From contig NZ_AP023367.1 in NCBI RefSeq assembly GCF_014218335.1, positions 3,901,501-3,965,500 on the forward strand: a stretch of 64,000 nucleotides of DNA. The letters are read 5' to 3'. This document shows, in pieces, positions 27,179 to 36,072 of this stretch. Numbering within the stretch: position 1 is the first letter of the stretch; the number at the start of each line of letters is the position of its first letter. Source of the DNA: Anaerocolumna cellulosilytica. Lineage in GTDB: Bacteria; Bacillota; Clostridia; Lachnospirales; Lachnospiraceae. The notes below the pieces were generated by a model, which worked only from the letters and a program-made list of their open reading frames with translations, searched no databases and was not told where the DNA came from. Made by a program: the position numbers and the translations under genes.

Positions 27179-28138
27179 TTATATACACCCCTGACAGTTT
27201 TCACAGCTTCCGCATTTTTTAACTAGGTCAAAGCCGTTGTTTATTACTGTGATTTTATACGTTCTGATAGAATACTTATTTTCTTTTTTATTATGAAAGC
27301 AGATATAATCACCTTGAAATTGGATGTGCAAAGGAAGCATTTCCAGCTCTTCTTCCCCCAACATTCCTGCAGAATATTCGGGTTTAAAAATCATTTCTTC
27401 ACCTTTTACATTCGTCACAATAATTACATCCGTTGAGGTTACTAACGAGCATATACTTCCGTCTTCATATAAATTCAGTGAATTTATATCCCCATTAACA
27501 CCATTCGCATTCATATCAAAGGCAGTTATTTTACCAATGGGTGTTTCAACCACTACCGGATAAGCAGGTTCAAACGATCGTATCTTTCCTGATTCATATA
27601 AACCTAACCCATAACGTACTCCTATCTTTCCTATTGGTATATTGATTGTAAAGAACTCCTTTGGCCAGAATGTTATACTTTTAATATTACCACTTTTATA
27701 AAATAAAATATTCATTGCTTTCAGCTCATAGATACCAAAATCAAGTTCAAATTTAATATTTTTTGCAAGTTCAAATTCGTTATCTTCCGTCCAATATCCT
27801 GTTATTTTCCCGTTTAAAGGGAAAACTCTCTTTATCTTACCATTTTCATAGAAATGAATTAATTCAGCACTCAACGAGCCTATGCTCGTTTCTATAACTG
27901 TTTGTTCCTCCAATGCTATTTTTTTTAATATTCCGTTCGGATAAAAAGCTAGTGTTTTTATAAATCTTCTCCTTACACCTTCATTTTCATATTGTGGAAT
28001 TAAATTTCCATAATCCGTTTTAAGTATAAGCTTTTCATTGGTGGTACATTCCTTAATCCCTCCGTCAGAGTAATATTCAACATTAGTTATACCCTGTAAT
28101 GTACCATATTTTGTTTCTACACCCTCTTCATTCTTCAT
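27179..28138 (-). CDS. YwqK/MORN-like repeat protein with a CxxCxxCxxC tail
   Basis: A 319-residue protein built of irregular repeats of about 40 residues. Each has a short motif such as YYSDGGIKE, FYPNGILKKI, FYENGKIKRV, FYKSGNIKSI, LYESGKIRSF or LYEDGSICSL, preceded by a strand ending in TxxG (ETSIGSLSA, ETPIGKITA). The (Y/F)x(N/S/D)Gxx(K/R) core is that of MORN-type and YwqK-like repeat proteins. The C-terminus carries CGSCENCQGC, four cysteines spaced by two residues, which could bind metal. There is no signal peptide. A sound AAAGGAG ribosome site is present. Role unknown. Confidence 0.75.
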   Translation of the reverse strand: MKNEEGVETKYGTLQGITNVEYYSDGGIKECTTNEKLILKTDYGNLIPQYENEGVRRRFIKTLAFYPNGILKKIALEEQTVIETSIGSLSAELIHFYENGKIKRVFPLNGKITGYWTEDNEFELAKNIKFELDFGIYELKAMNILFYKSGNIKSITFWPKEFFTINIPIGKIGVRYGLGLYESGKIRSFEPAYPVVVETPIGKITAFDMNANGVNGDINSLNLYEDGSICSLVTSTDVIIVTNVKGEEMIFKPEYSAGMLGEEELEMLPLHIQFQGDYICFHNKKENKYSIRTYKITVINNGFDLVKKCGSCENCQGCI

Positions 28139-28446
28139 AGTAATACTCCTTTCTGACCTATTTATTCTATATTATTGCAAAATTCTTATGTTGTATAAGA
28201 ACCATCACGTTAAATAACTGTTTAGTAATTGCCTATACATTCCCAATCAATAAAGAAAGACTTTTGTAATTCTAAAACGAATTGCGTAATACCGCCTTTC
28301 ATCTTGGAATTGCAAAAGCCTTTGCCTACTTTCTATTTGTTTTATCATATCATTAGTTTATCAATGAATCAATCGTCTATATTTTCTTATTTTTCACCGA
28401 TTATTCTATCTTTTTGGTGCAATTTTAAGAACCTATTATGTAATCC
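28139..28446 (-). other. non-coding region with the terminator of the 83-residue gene
   Basis: About 300 bases, AT-rich, with a terminator-like hairpin (28255-28318). The promoter of the repeat-protein gene should be here but was not resolved. Confidence 0.35.
28255..28318 (-). terminator. terminator-like hairpin after the 83-residue gene
   Basis: CTTTTGCAATTC pairs with GAATTACAAAAG (one mismatch), followed by TCTTTCTTTATT on the minus strand. Confidence 0.55.
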
Positions 28447-28698
28447 TTAACCCTTAAAGATTACTTTGGAAAGCCTTATTCCTGGAGGTAAGTCTCTTTC
28501 TTTTTTCATTGCCTGATGCGCTTTATCAATTAAGTGTTTTTTTAAATCCTCCGGCAATGGTTCATCAAATTCATATAGATATTCTTTATTTATTTCTTCC
28601 AAGGCTATATTTAGCAATGAACCACCTTTATCACAATATTCTTTCACTGCTTCAGTAATGATTAGCTTATACTCATCAAACGTCATTATTTTTCCCAT
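28447..28698 (-). CDS. small protein of unknown function
   Basis: An 83-residue acidic-to-neutral protein that I do not recognise. It is mostly helical by inspection (FDEYKLIITEAVKEYCD, LPEDLKKHLIDKAHQAMKKE) with one Cys and no signal peptide. GAAGAGGGTTGATGTGA precedes the ATG; an internal ATG four codons on is an alternative start. A copy of the GGGAGC leader repeat lies 40 bases upstream. The codon usage and ribosome site support a real gene; I propose no function. Confidence 0.6.
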   Translation of the reverse strand: MGKIMTFDEYKLIITEAVKEYCDKGGSLLNIALEEINKEYLYEFDEPLPEDLKKHLIDKAHQAMKKERDLPPGIRLSKVIFKG

Positions 28699-29072
28699 TC
28701 ACATCAACCCTCTTCTTTTTTCTCTTTTATTCACGGTAGCTCCCATTGCATGCCACATCTGCTTTCAGATAACCAGCACTGCTTCTAATCAGAGTGTGAT
28801 TTATGATTTTATAATTCACAATCACTGAACCGATATTTTACTTGTTTTTTGCAGATTTATACTATCGTATTATAAATTTTTACAGCATACAACAGTCTAT
28901 AAACCAACCTAGTATATTAGTATATGCTTTATGATCTGCTTTTTTACCTTTTCTTTATGAAAATACATTAAATTTCCCCATTAGCTAAAGCTTTAATAAA
29001 AAGTTCTGTTATTCTCATTCCTTTCACATCATATGATAAATTAAAGACACTACATTCTCTCAGGAGGCAAAT
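28699..29072. other. divergent intergenic region with leader repeat copy B
   Basis: About 370 bases between divergent small genes. It holds the leader repeat at 28738-28761 and a diffuse inverted repeat around 28800-28830 (GTGATTTATG...CACAATCAC). Promoters for both flanking genes are expected here, but none is clear. Confidence 0.4.
28738..28761 (-). repeat. GGGAGC leader repeat, copy B
   Basis: In minus-strand sense CAGATGTGGCATGCAATGGG then AGCT: 22 of 24 bases agree with copy A at 1319-1342. It is about 40 bases upstream of the 83-residue gene and is not that gene's immediate ribosome site. Confidence 0.6.
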
Positions 29073-29624
29073 ATGGATTCTAATACAATAAATACTTACT
29101 ATTCCAAAGAAGATTTACATAATGTCTTAAGATTATTATGGAGCCAGTATGTCATGTGGACACGTTTTGCACTGATTAGCAGAACTTCCGGAACCAACGA
29201 CACTGAAATCATAGATAATCGGTTAAACGAATTCCCCAGAGATCTTGCCGGTGTAATTGCTATTTATTACGGTGAAGAAGCTGCCGGCAGCCTACAAGCT
29301 CTTTTACAAGAAAACATAAAAATTCTTCTTTCCATAATGGAATCCATCTTAGCAGATAATTCCCAGGAAACGATAATACTTGAACAACAGTGGCAGGAAA
29401 ATGGTGAGAAAATCAGCCGCTTGCTCCATACACTGAACGAGTACTATGACGAAGAAAATATTAAAAATCTTCTGAATAATCTACTTTATATGACAGAAGA
29501 TGAAATCACCAAACGCAAAAATAAACAATACTATCAGGATGTATACCAATACGATTTTATTGAATATCATAGCCTTATGATAGCCGACATATTATGGGAT
29601 GGTTTTATTAAAAAATTCTATTAA
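29073..29624 (+). CDS. conserved helical protein, function unknown
   Basis: A 183-residue, predominantly helical cytosolic protein. The opening SKEDLHNVLRLLWSQYVMWTRFALIS, with L-W-x-Q-x-V-x-W-T-R, and the later MTEDEITKR segment recall a Firmicute family of small helical-bundle proteins that databases sometimes mislabel as acetylglutamate kinase; there is no kinase motif here. No membrane segment or signal peptide. CAGGAGG precedes the ATG. It is followed 90 bases later by a Cys-rich small gene on the same strand. Biological role unknown. Confidence 0.72.
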   Translation: MDSNTINTYYSKEDLHNVLRLLWSQYVMWTRFALISRTSGTNDTEIIDNRLNEFPRDLAGVIAIYYGEEAAGSLQALLQENIKILLSIMESILADNSQETIILEQQWQENGEKISRLLHTLNEYYDEENIKNLLNNLLYMTEDEITKRKNKQYYQDVYQYDFIEYHSLMIADILWDGFIKKFY

Positions 29625-29713
29625 TAGTCTTCTCCTCTCACATATATCTATATTGCGACATATACTAAAACTAAAGAGGCGACACAGTTTTACTGCATAA
29701 AGGAGGTTAACCT

Positions 29714-30043
29714 ATGCTTGGGGTTAAGGAATTTTTAAATAAAACCTGTTCCGATGTAATTGTTACCATTCTGGTAAGGTCGGGAAAGGAACCGGGTTGT
29801 ATTTTTAGGACAGAAGAGTTTTGTCTGAAGGTATTTGAGTGTAAAAAAATATGCTATGGAAATGAAGTCAATTGCTTTTTAGATGGCGTCCGCGTCTGTG
29901 CCAGTACTTTCAGCCAATGTGCCCAAACAGAACTAGTAGTAAGAAAATGCGGCTGTGAGGCTGACCGGATTATTAATAAGTACGACCGGATTATTTTTAT
30001 CAATGCCGGTCCCAACATCGTAATTACTGCCTCCTGGTGCTAA
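29714..30043 (+). CDS. cysteine-rich small protein of unknown function
   Basis: A 109-residue protein with eleven cysteines scattered along its length (TCSD, GCIF, FCLK, ECKKIC, NCFL, VCAST, QCAQ, KCGC, SWC at the end). No signal peptide is evident, so it is either cytosolic and metal-binding or a spore-coat protein cross-linked by disulphides; neither is shown. AAAGGAGG sits nine bases before the ATG, which strongly supports translation. It shares its strand with the helical 183-residue gene and may be co-transcribed. I do not recognise the family. Confidence 0.7.
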   Translation: MLGVKEFLNKTCSDVIVTILVRSGKEPGCIFRTEEFCLKVFECKKICYGNEVNCFLDGVRVCASTFSQCAQTELVVRKCGCEADRIINKYDRIIFINAGPNIVITASWC

Positions 30044-30091
30044 TATCTTTACTATGATTCGTATTGAGTCAATTATACCAGTGACTTGTCA

Positions 30092-30140
30092 GGGCTGTGG
30101 GAAATATTTGAAACCGGGTTTCTATTTCCACAAGCAGCCC
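30092..30140. terminator. hairpin between the Cys-rich gene and smpB
   Basis: GGGCTGTGGGAAATA pairs with TATTTCCACAAGCAGCCC with a small bulge, between convergent stops. It lacks a T tract on both strands, so efficiency is uncertain. Confidence 0.55.
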
Positions 30141-30193
30141 GCTTACATAGACTTATGTAGTGCAAATGTTTGCATTGTTACAATACATTTTTG

Positions 30194-30661
30194 CTAATAC
30201 AGGTTTTTAACCTTAAAGTCTTTTTCTGCTTCTCTTCTTTGATCTTTTTTGGCAATATCTTCGCGCTTATCGTATAGTTTTTTACCTCTTGCAAGACCCA
30301 CTTCAACTTTTACCAAGCTGCCTTTTAAATAGACAGTCAACGGTACTAATGTAAAGCCTTTCTGGGCCACTTTTCCTAAAATCTTATTGATTTCATAGCG
30401 GTGCAGCAGTAGTTTTTTTATCCTTAGCGGGTCTTTATTAAAGATATTTCCTTTTTCATAAGGACTGATATGCATATTATAGACATATACTTCGCCATTC
30501 TCAATCCTTATAAAGGCCTCTTTCACACTGCATCTACCCATTCTCAAAGATTTTACCTCTGTGCCGTGAAGTACGATTCCAGCTTCAAAGGTTTCCTCTA
30601 TAAAATAATCAAAGCGGGCTTTTTTATTATTTGCAATCATTTTTATGCTGTCTTTAGCCAT
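30194..30661 (-). CDS. smpB: SsrA-binding protein SmpB
   Basis: The 155-residue tmRNA-binding protein needed for trans-translation on stalled ribosomes. Characteristic segments: [31 protein letters not shown], the N-terminal OB-barrel ([23 protein letters not shown]) and the basic C-terminal tail [20 protein letters not shown]. Length and layout are standard. AGGGAGGATAT precedes the ATG. It follows rnr at about 100 bases on the same strand, a common pairing. Its RNA partner ssrA is 8 kb away on the other strand. Confidence 0.97.
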   Translation of the reverse strand: MAKDSIKMIANNKKARFDYFIEETFEAGIVLHGTEVKSLRMGRCSVKEAFIRIENGEVYVYNMHISPYEKGNIFNKDPLRIKKLLLHRYEINKILGKVAQKGFTLVPLTVYLKGSLVKVEVGLARGKKLYDKREDIAKKDQRREAEKDFKVKNLY

Positions 30662-30763
30662 ATATCCTCCCTGCTACATTCCGAAATATCCAATATAAAG
30701 TCGTTCATCTCTTATCAATTGATAACCCCTTATCAATTCATAATTCCTTATTATTCCTTAAAA

Positions 30764-32896
30764 CTACTCTTCCTCGTCAACAAATTCAAAATCGATTGTT
30801 TTTAAAAGTTTATCGGTTCCGACAACCTCTACCTTAACTTTTTCGCCCAGCTTATACGTTTTTCTTGTATGTTCTCCTATCATGGTGTAGTGTTCTTCAT
30901 CATAAATATAATAATCATCCTGCATTTCAGAAACTCTTACCATTCCTTCTACCGTATTCGGTAATTCCACATACAAACCCCAATTAGTAAGTCCTGATAT
31001 AACTCCCTCAAAAACCTCTCCGATAAACTGGCTCATATATTCAACTTTTTTCAGCTTTTCTACATCCCGCTCTGCGTCATCTGCACGTCTTTCCATTAGG
31101 CTTGACTGCCTTGCAACGTCAGGAACGATTTTATAATAATGATTCACTCTTTTTTCATTTAACTTACCATGAAGATTTTCCTTAATAATTCTGTGTATCT
31201 GTAAATCGGGATATCTTCTGATAGGGGATGTAAAATGACAATAATATTTTGTTGCCAATCCAAAATGTCCATCACTGGAAGCCGTATATTTTGCCCGTTT
31301 CATAGAACGAAGGGTTAATCGGCTGATTAGTGCTTCCTCGGGAGTGTTGTCTATTTTTATTAATAACTTCTGTAATTCTTTCGGGTGAATCTCCTCCTGA
31401 CTTACTTTTATACTATAACCGAAGTTGTTAATAAAAATGCCCAGTTGTTTAATCTTATCAGAATCCGGATTCTCATGACTGCGGTATACAAAGGGAAGCT
31501 CCTGCCAGAAAAAATCCTCTGCAACAGTTTCATTCGCAAGTAACATAAAGTCTTCAATTATTTTTGTTGCCTTATTTCTTTCATAAGGATTGATTTCAAT
31601 CGGACGTCCTTTTTCATCTAATCTTATCTTGCTTTCCGGAAAATCAAAATCAATTGAGCCTCTTTTTCTACGTTTTTCCCTTAAAATATCTGCTAATTCA
31701 AGCATAAGTTCAAAGATGGGGACATATTCTTCATATTGTTTTCTTTCTTCCTCATCCTTATCTTCAAGAATCTTTTTTACACTGGTATAAGTCATCCGCT
31801 TATTTACCTGGATTACGGTTTCTGCAATTTCATGACCAACTACATTACCTTTTTCGTCAATATCCATAAAGCAACTTAAAGCAAGCCTGTCTGTTCCTGC
31901 ATTTAAAGAACATATTCCATTTGAAAGTTTATGGGGAAGCATTGGTATAACACGGTCCACCAAATAAACACTGGTACCTCGTTTTAGCGCTTCTTTATCT
32001 AGTGGGGAGTTTTCTGTTACATAATGCGTTACATCCGCTATATGAACTCCGAGATGATAGATACCATTTTCTCTTGAAAGAGTTATGGCATCATCTAAAT
32101 CCTTCGCATCTTCTCCATCTATAGTCACTGTTGGAAGATTTCTAATGTCTTTTCTGCCAGTTATCTCATTTGGATTAATTTCATCCTCCACATGTTCCAC
32201 CTGCTCCATGACTTCCTCTGGAAATTCCTGTGGAAGATTATATGCCAAGATTACTGACTTAATATCAACTCCCGGGTCATTCATATGCCCCAGAATTTCT
32301 ATTACTTTTCCTTCCGGATTTTTATCCCGATCCCCGTAATTTGTCAATTGAACCACTACCTTATGACCATTAACAGCCCCCTTGGTATGCTCTTTTTGTA
32401 TAAAGATATCCTTACCGAATTTTTGATTATCTGCAATAACAAATCCATAGTTTTTACTTTTTTCAAAGGTACCAACTACAATGCTGTTAGCTCGCTCCAG
32501 AATACGTATAATTTCACCCTCTTGGCGCTTTCCGGTTTTATCCCGCTTCACACTTACCATTACCTTGTCGTTATGAAGGGCACCTTTAGTAGCATTCTCC
32601 GGTATAAAAATATCATCGGGTTCACCTTCTATCACAACAAAGCCATAACCTCTTTGGGTTCCATTAAAGATACCGGTTTTGGTGCTGGCATCTGCTAACT
32701 TGTACCGCCCCGCATTATCAACCTCTATCTTCCCTTCTGATAGCAAAGATTCCAGAGTCTCTCGCAAATCCTGCTTTTCATTTCTGGGTACCTGCAATAC
32801 TGTTCCGATTTCTTTCAACTTCATCGGTTGGTACTCTTTACTGTTAATAAAATCTATCAATATTCTTTTTTTCTCTTCCAATATATATTTATCCAT
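30764..32896 (-). CDS. rnr: ribonuclease R
   Basis: A 710-residue 3'-5' exoribonuclease that degrades structured RNA and cooperates with trans-translation. Order: an N-terminal winged-helix/cold-shock region (GTQRGYGFVVIEGEPDDIFIPE), a second cold-shock domain (GTFEKSKNYGFVIADN), the RNB catalytic domain (VTIDGEDAKDLDDAITL with the metal-binding Asp cluster; RSHENPDSDK; HFTSPIRRYPDL) and a C-terminal S1 domain (FEGVISGLTNWGLYVEL). The frame opens 45 codons upstream, but the ATG at 32896 follows GGAGGCAGA and gives the usual MDKYILEEKK start. It is downstream of secG and upstream of smpB. Confidence 0.96.
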   Translation of the reverse strand: MDKYILEEKKRILIDFINSKEYQPMKLKEIGTVLQVPRNEKQDLRETLESLLSEGKIEVDNAGRYKLADASTKTGIFNGTQRGYGFVVIEGEPDDIFIPENATKGALHNDKVMVSVKRDKTGKRQEGEIIRILERANSIVVGTFEKSKNYGFVIADNQKFGKDIFIQKEHTKGAVNGHKVVVQLTNYGDRDKNPEGKVIEILGHMNDPGVDIKSVILAYNLPQEFPEEVMEQVEHVEDEINPNEITGRKDIRNLPTVTIDGEDAKDLDDAITLSRENGIYHLGVHIADVTHYVTENSPLDKEALKRGTSVYLVDRVIPMLPHKLSNGICSLNAGTDRLALSCFMDIDEKGNVVGHEIAETVIQVNKRMTYTSVKKILEDKDEEERKQYEEYVPIFELMLELADILREKRRKRGSIDFDFPESKIRLDEKGRPIEINPYERNKATKIIEDFMLLANETVAEDFFWQELPFVYRSHENPDSDKIKQLGIFINNFGYSIKVSQEEIHPKELQKLLIKIDNTPEEALISRLTLRSMKRAKYTASSDGHFGLATKYYCHFTSPIRRYPDLQIHRIIKENLHGKLNEKRVNHYYKIVPDVARQSSLMERRADDAERDVEKLKKVEYMSQFIGEVFEGVISGLTNWGLYVELPNTVEGMVRVSEMQDDYYIYDEEHYTMIGEHTRKTYKLGEKVKVEVVGTDKLLKTIDFEFVDEEE

Positions 32897-33062
32897 TCTG
32901 CCTCCATTAGTTTCGTTTCGACGGATGTATAGGAAAGTTTTAAAAATGCGTTTAACTTTAGTATACCATATTTCTCCTATAATTAGTACAATTTTTTTAT
33001 AGATTCCTATGAAAACATTGTTTATTTTCAAATAAAAATTTTATATAAGCTAGAATAAAACA

Positions 33063-33109
33063 TAAAAAATACGCTGCCTTGTCACAGTATCAGACAATAG
33101 CAGCGCATT
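33063..33109 (-). terminator. terminator between secG and rnr
   Basis: In minus-strand sense ATGCGCTGC...GCAGCGTAT is followed by TTTTTTATG. An internal GTC/GAC pairing extends the stem. Partial read-through into rnr is possible. Confidence 0.75.
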
Positions 33110-33128
33110 TTAAGAATGCATGTATTCT

Positions 33129-33365
33129 TTATAATATATTAAGCACGATGGAAAGAAGGATGAAACCTGCTGCAAGGAACTTTGTGGACTTCTCTAAAGC
33201 ACCTTCCATAGATCTTCCTTTGTTCTTACCCCAATAAGTATCAGCAACACCACTGATTGAACCTGTCAGTCCAGCAGATTTACCTTCCTGCATTAATACG
33301 ATTGCCGCTAATGCAACACAAACTATAACGTATACTACGGTTACGATTATTTTAACTACTTCCAT
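33129..33365 (-). CDS. secG: preprotein translocase subunit SecG
   Basis: A 78-residue SecG, the small accessory subunit of the SecYEG channel. Two hydrophobic helices (about 4-26 and 57-76) surround LMQEGKSAGLTGSISGVADTYWGKNKGRSMEGALEKSTKF, which carries the family's GKSAGL and W-x-K-N-K-GRS motifs. The codons GTG-ATG-ATG follow AGGAGG almost directly; the third gives the best spacing (seven bases) and is used. The gene lies between gpmI and rnr on the same strand. Confidence 0.93.
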   Translation of the reverse strand: MEVVKIIVTVVYVIVCVALAAIVLMQEGKSAGLTGSISGVADTYWGKNKGRSMEGALEKSTKFLAAGFILLSIVLNIL

Positions 33366-33429
33366 CATCACACCTCCTAAGCATTACTTTAATAATAACA
33401 TAAATTTACTGAGAATTCAACTTATTTGT

Positions 33430-34971
33430 TTATTTTTTAATTAGAAGGGATTTCCCTGTCATTTCAACCGGTTTTGTAAGACCCATCATCTCAATCATGG
33501 TAGGTGCGATATCAGCAAGACAACCACCTTCTTTTAATGTAAACTCTTTGTCATAGTTAACCAGGATAAAAGGTACCGGATTGGTGGTATGAGCTGTTAA
33601 AGGCTCACCAGTTATATAGTCTATCAACTGCTCTACATTACCATGATCTGCACAAATAAACATTTGTCCATCAACGGAAAGTAATGCTTCTAAAGACTTC
33701 CCTACACACTCATCTATCGCTTCTACTGCTTTCACTGCTGCATTTTCTATGCCAGTGTGACCAACCATATCCGGATTCGCAAAGTTTACAATGATTACAT
33801 CATATTTTAAGGATTTAATTGCTTCTACCAAGTTATCAGCTACCGCATATGCACTCATTTCAGGCTGTAAATCATAAGTTGCAACATTGGGTGATTTTAC
33901 TAATACTCTCTCTTCACCTGTATTGGGTACTTCGACACCACCATTAAAGAAGAAGGTTACATGGGCATATTTTTCGGTTTCTGCTAGTCTTAACTGTTTT
34001 AAGTTATTTTCAGCTAAAAATTGACCAAACGTTTTATCAATAGATACTTTATGGAATGCCACTATTTTATTTGGAATTGTTACATCATATTCAGAGAAGC
34101 ATACGTAAGTAAGTGGTATTCTGTTTTCTCTGGCAAATCCTTCGAACTTTTCATCACAAAATGCTCTGGTGATTTCCCTTGCACGGTCTGGTCTGAAATT
34201 AAAGAAGATTACTGAGTCATTTTCCTTAACCGTAGCTACTGGCTTCCCATTCTCTATAATTACAGTAGGTACTACGAACTCATCATTTACATTTTCATCA
34301 TAAGAAGCTTGAATTGCTGCTACTGCATCTTCTGCTGTCGCACCTTCACCAAATGCAATTGCTCTGTATGCTTTTTCTACTCTATCCCATCTGTTATCAC
34401 GGTCCATTACATAATAACGTCCCATAACAGTTGCAATTTTACCAACACCAAGTTCTTCACATTTTTTAGTCAGAGCTTCTGCAAATCCTTTGCCGGAAGT
34501 AGGTGCTGTATCTCTACCGTCTAAAAAGGCATGAATATATACCTTCTGTACGCCTTCTTTTTTAGCCAGCTCCAATAAACCATATAAATGTGTAATATGG
34601 CTGTGCACACCACCATCAGACAACAGTCCGTAGAGATGAAGGTCCGAATTATTTTTCTTACAATTATCTATTGCTTTAAGTAAAGCTTCGTTTTTAAAGA
34701 AATCTCCATCCTGGATTTCTTTTGTAATTCTTGTTAATTCCTGATAGATAATTCTTCCGGCACCCATATTTAAATGTCCAACTTCGGAATTACCCATCTG
34801 ACCTTCCGGTAAACCCACTGCCATACCGCTTGCGTAGCCTTTCACAAAAGGATAATCCGCCATAATTTTATCCATTACAGGAGTTTTTGCTAATTTAATA
34901 GCATTTCCTTCTGTTTTTTCATTTAATCCATAGCCATCTAATATCATTAATACTGTAGGTTTTTTACTCAT
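33430..34971 (-). CDS. gpmI: 2,3-bisphosphoglycerate-independent phosphoglycerate mutase
   Basis: A 513-residue Mn-dependent enzyme interconverting 3- and 2-phosphoglycerate in glycolysis. It belongs to the alkaline-phosphatase superfamily: KPTVLMILDGYG starts the phosphatase domain, the nucleophile Ser is in MGNSEVGHLNMGAG, and ADHGN and TAHTTNPVPF supply metal ligands. The frame opens eight codons earlier; the ATG at 34971 has AAGGTG upstream and matches the family N-terminus. It is the last glycolytic gene of the gap-pgk-tpiA-gpmI series. Confidence 0.96.
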   Translation of the reverse strand: MSKKPTVLMILDGYGLNEKTEGNAIKLAKTPVMDKIMADYPFVKGYASGMAVGLPEGQMGNSEVGHLNMGAGRIIYQELTRITKEIQDGDFFKNEALLKAIDNCKKNNSDLHLYGLLSDGGVHSHITHLYGLLELAKKEGVQKVYIHAFLDGRDTAPTSGKGFAEALTKKCEELGVGKIATVMGRYYVMDRDNRWDRVEKAYRAIAFGEGATAEDAVAAIQASYDENVNDEFVVPTVIIENGKPVATVKENDSVIFFNFRPDRAREITRAFCDEKFEGFARENRIPLTYVCFSEYDVTIPNKIVAFHKVSIDKTFGQFLAENNLKQLRLAETEKYAHVTFFFNGGVEVPNTGEERVLVKSPNVATYDLQPEMSAYAVADNLVEAIKSLKYDVIIVNFANPDMVGHTGIENAAVKAVEAIDECVGKSLEALLSVDGQMFICADHGNVEQLIDYITGEPLTAHTTNPVPFILVNYDKEFTLKEGGCLADIAPTMIEMMGLTKPVEMTGKSLLIKK

Positions 34972-35189
34972 AATAGTCACCTTGCCTGATACCACTTATT
35001 CTGTACCACTGCCACAATTACAAAGGCTGAAAGAATTCTTATGTGGCAATCCTTTCTTTTACTGTATTTCCTTCAACCTTCCATTTTCATTATATATGTT
35101 ATTATACTGACTTAATATACAAATGTCCAGTTAAGTTTCTTTACATCAATCGGTATAAAGAACGAAACTTTAGAAGCCAGTTTTGAATT

Positions 35190-35218
35190 CTTATATAGGG
35201 TTCTGCACCCTATATAAG
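35190..35218 (-). promoter_or_regulatory. perfect hairpin between tpiA and gpmI
   Basis: A 12-base perfect stem CTTATATAGGGT/ACCCTATATAAG with a five-base loop lies just after the tpiA stop. No T tract follows on the minus strand, so it is more likely an RNA-processing or stabilising hairpin than a terminator. Confidence 0.6.
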
Positions 35219-35232
35219 ATATTGTAAATGCT

Positions 35233-35979
35233 TTATTTATAGTTTACGATTTTGCCGAAATCAGGTTTTAAGCTGGCACCGCCTACTAAACCACCATCGA
35301 TGTCAGGCTGTGAAAATAATTCCGCAGCACTTGCAGCTGTTACACTGCCGCCGTACTGAATACGAATATTTGCAGCAGTCGCAGTATCATAAATTTCTGC
35401 AATACAATCACGAATGGCTTTACATACTTCTTGTGCCTGTTCCGTAGTTGCAACTTTACCAGTTCCGATTGCCCAGATTGGTTCATATGCAATCACTGCT
35501 GCTTTTGCCTGATCAGCATTAACGCCAAGGAAAGCAATCTTAATCTGCTGACGAATGAAATCAATTGTTACACCTTGTTCTCTTTGAGTTAATGATTCAC
35601 CACAGCAGATAATTGGAGTAATTCCATGTTCAAATGCTTTTAATACTTTTTTATTTACAGTTTCGTCTGTTTCGCCAAAGTATTCTCTTCTTTCAGAGTG
35701 ACCGATGATAACATATTTTACTCCGATATCATCTAACATTCCAGGAGCAATTTCTCCTGTATAAGCACCGTTTTCTTCATAGTGCATATTTTCTGCACCA
35801 ATATTGATATTAGTACCTTTTGCTGCTTCGATTGCTGTAGTTAAAGAAATGGCAGGAACGCAAAATATTACATCCGCTTCCTCTGTTGCCACTAAAGGTT
35901 TCAATTCATTGATTAATGTAACGGTTTCGCTTGGAGTTTTATTCATCTTCCAGTTTCCCGCAATAATTTTTCTGCGCAT
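35233..35979 (-). CDS. tpiA: triosephosphate isomerase
   Basis: A 248-residue TIM-barrel enzyme converting dihydroxyacetone phosphate to glyceraldehyde 3-phosphate. Seen: [14 protein letters not shown] (active-site Asn and Lys), VIIGHSERR (catalytic His), [15 protein letters not shown] (catalytic Glu and flexible loop) and [19 protein letters not shown] for phosphate binding. AAAGGAGAAAAGCG precedes the ATG. It lies between pgk and gpmI. Confidence 0.98.
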   Translation of the reverse strand: MRRKIIAGNWKMNKTPSETVTLINELKPLVATEEADVIFCVPAISLTTAIEAAKGTNINIGAENMHYEENGAYTGEIAPGMLDDIGVKYVIIGHSERREYFGETDETVNKKVLKAFEHGITPIICCGESLTQREQGVTIDFIRQQIKIAFLGVNADQAKAAVIAYEPIWAIGTGKVATTEQAQEVCKAIRDCIAEIYDTATAANIRIQYGGSVTAASAAELFSQPDIDGGLVGGASLKPDFGKIVNYK

Positions 35980-36020
35980 CGCTTTTCTCCTTTAAATATT
36001 GTTAATTTAGATTGAACCTG

Positions 36021-36061
36021 AAAAAGGGACGGTAATCCGCATAACACCACTTACCTGTCCC
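36021..36061 (-). terminator. terminator-like hairpin after pgk
   Basis: In minus-strand sense GGGACAGGTAA...TTACCGTCCC is followed by TTTTTC. It would attenuate transcription from pgk into tpiA. Confidence 0.75.
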
Positions 36062-36072
36062 TTCTTAATATC

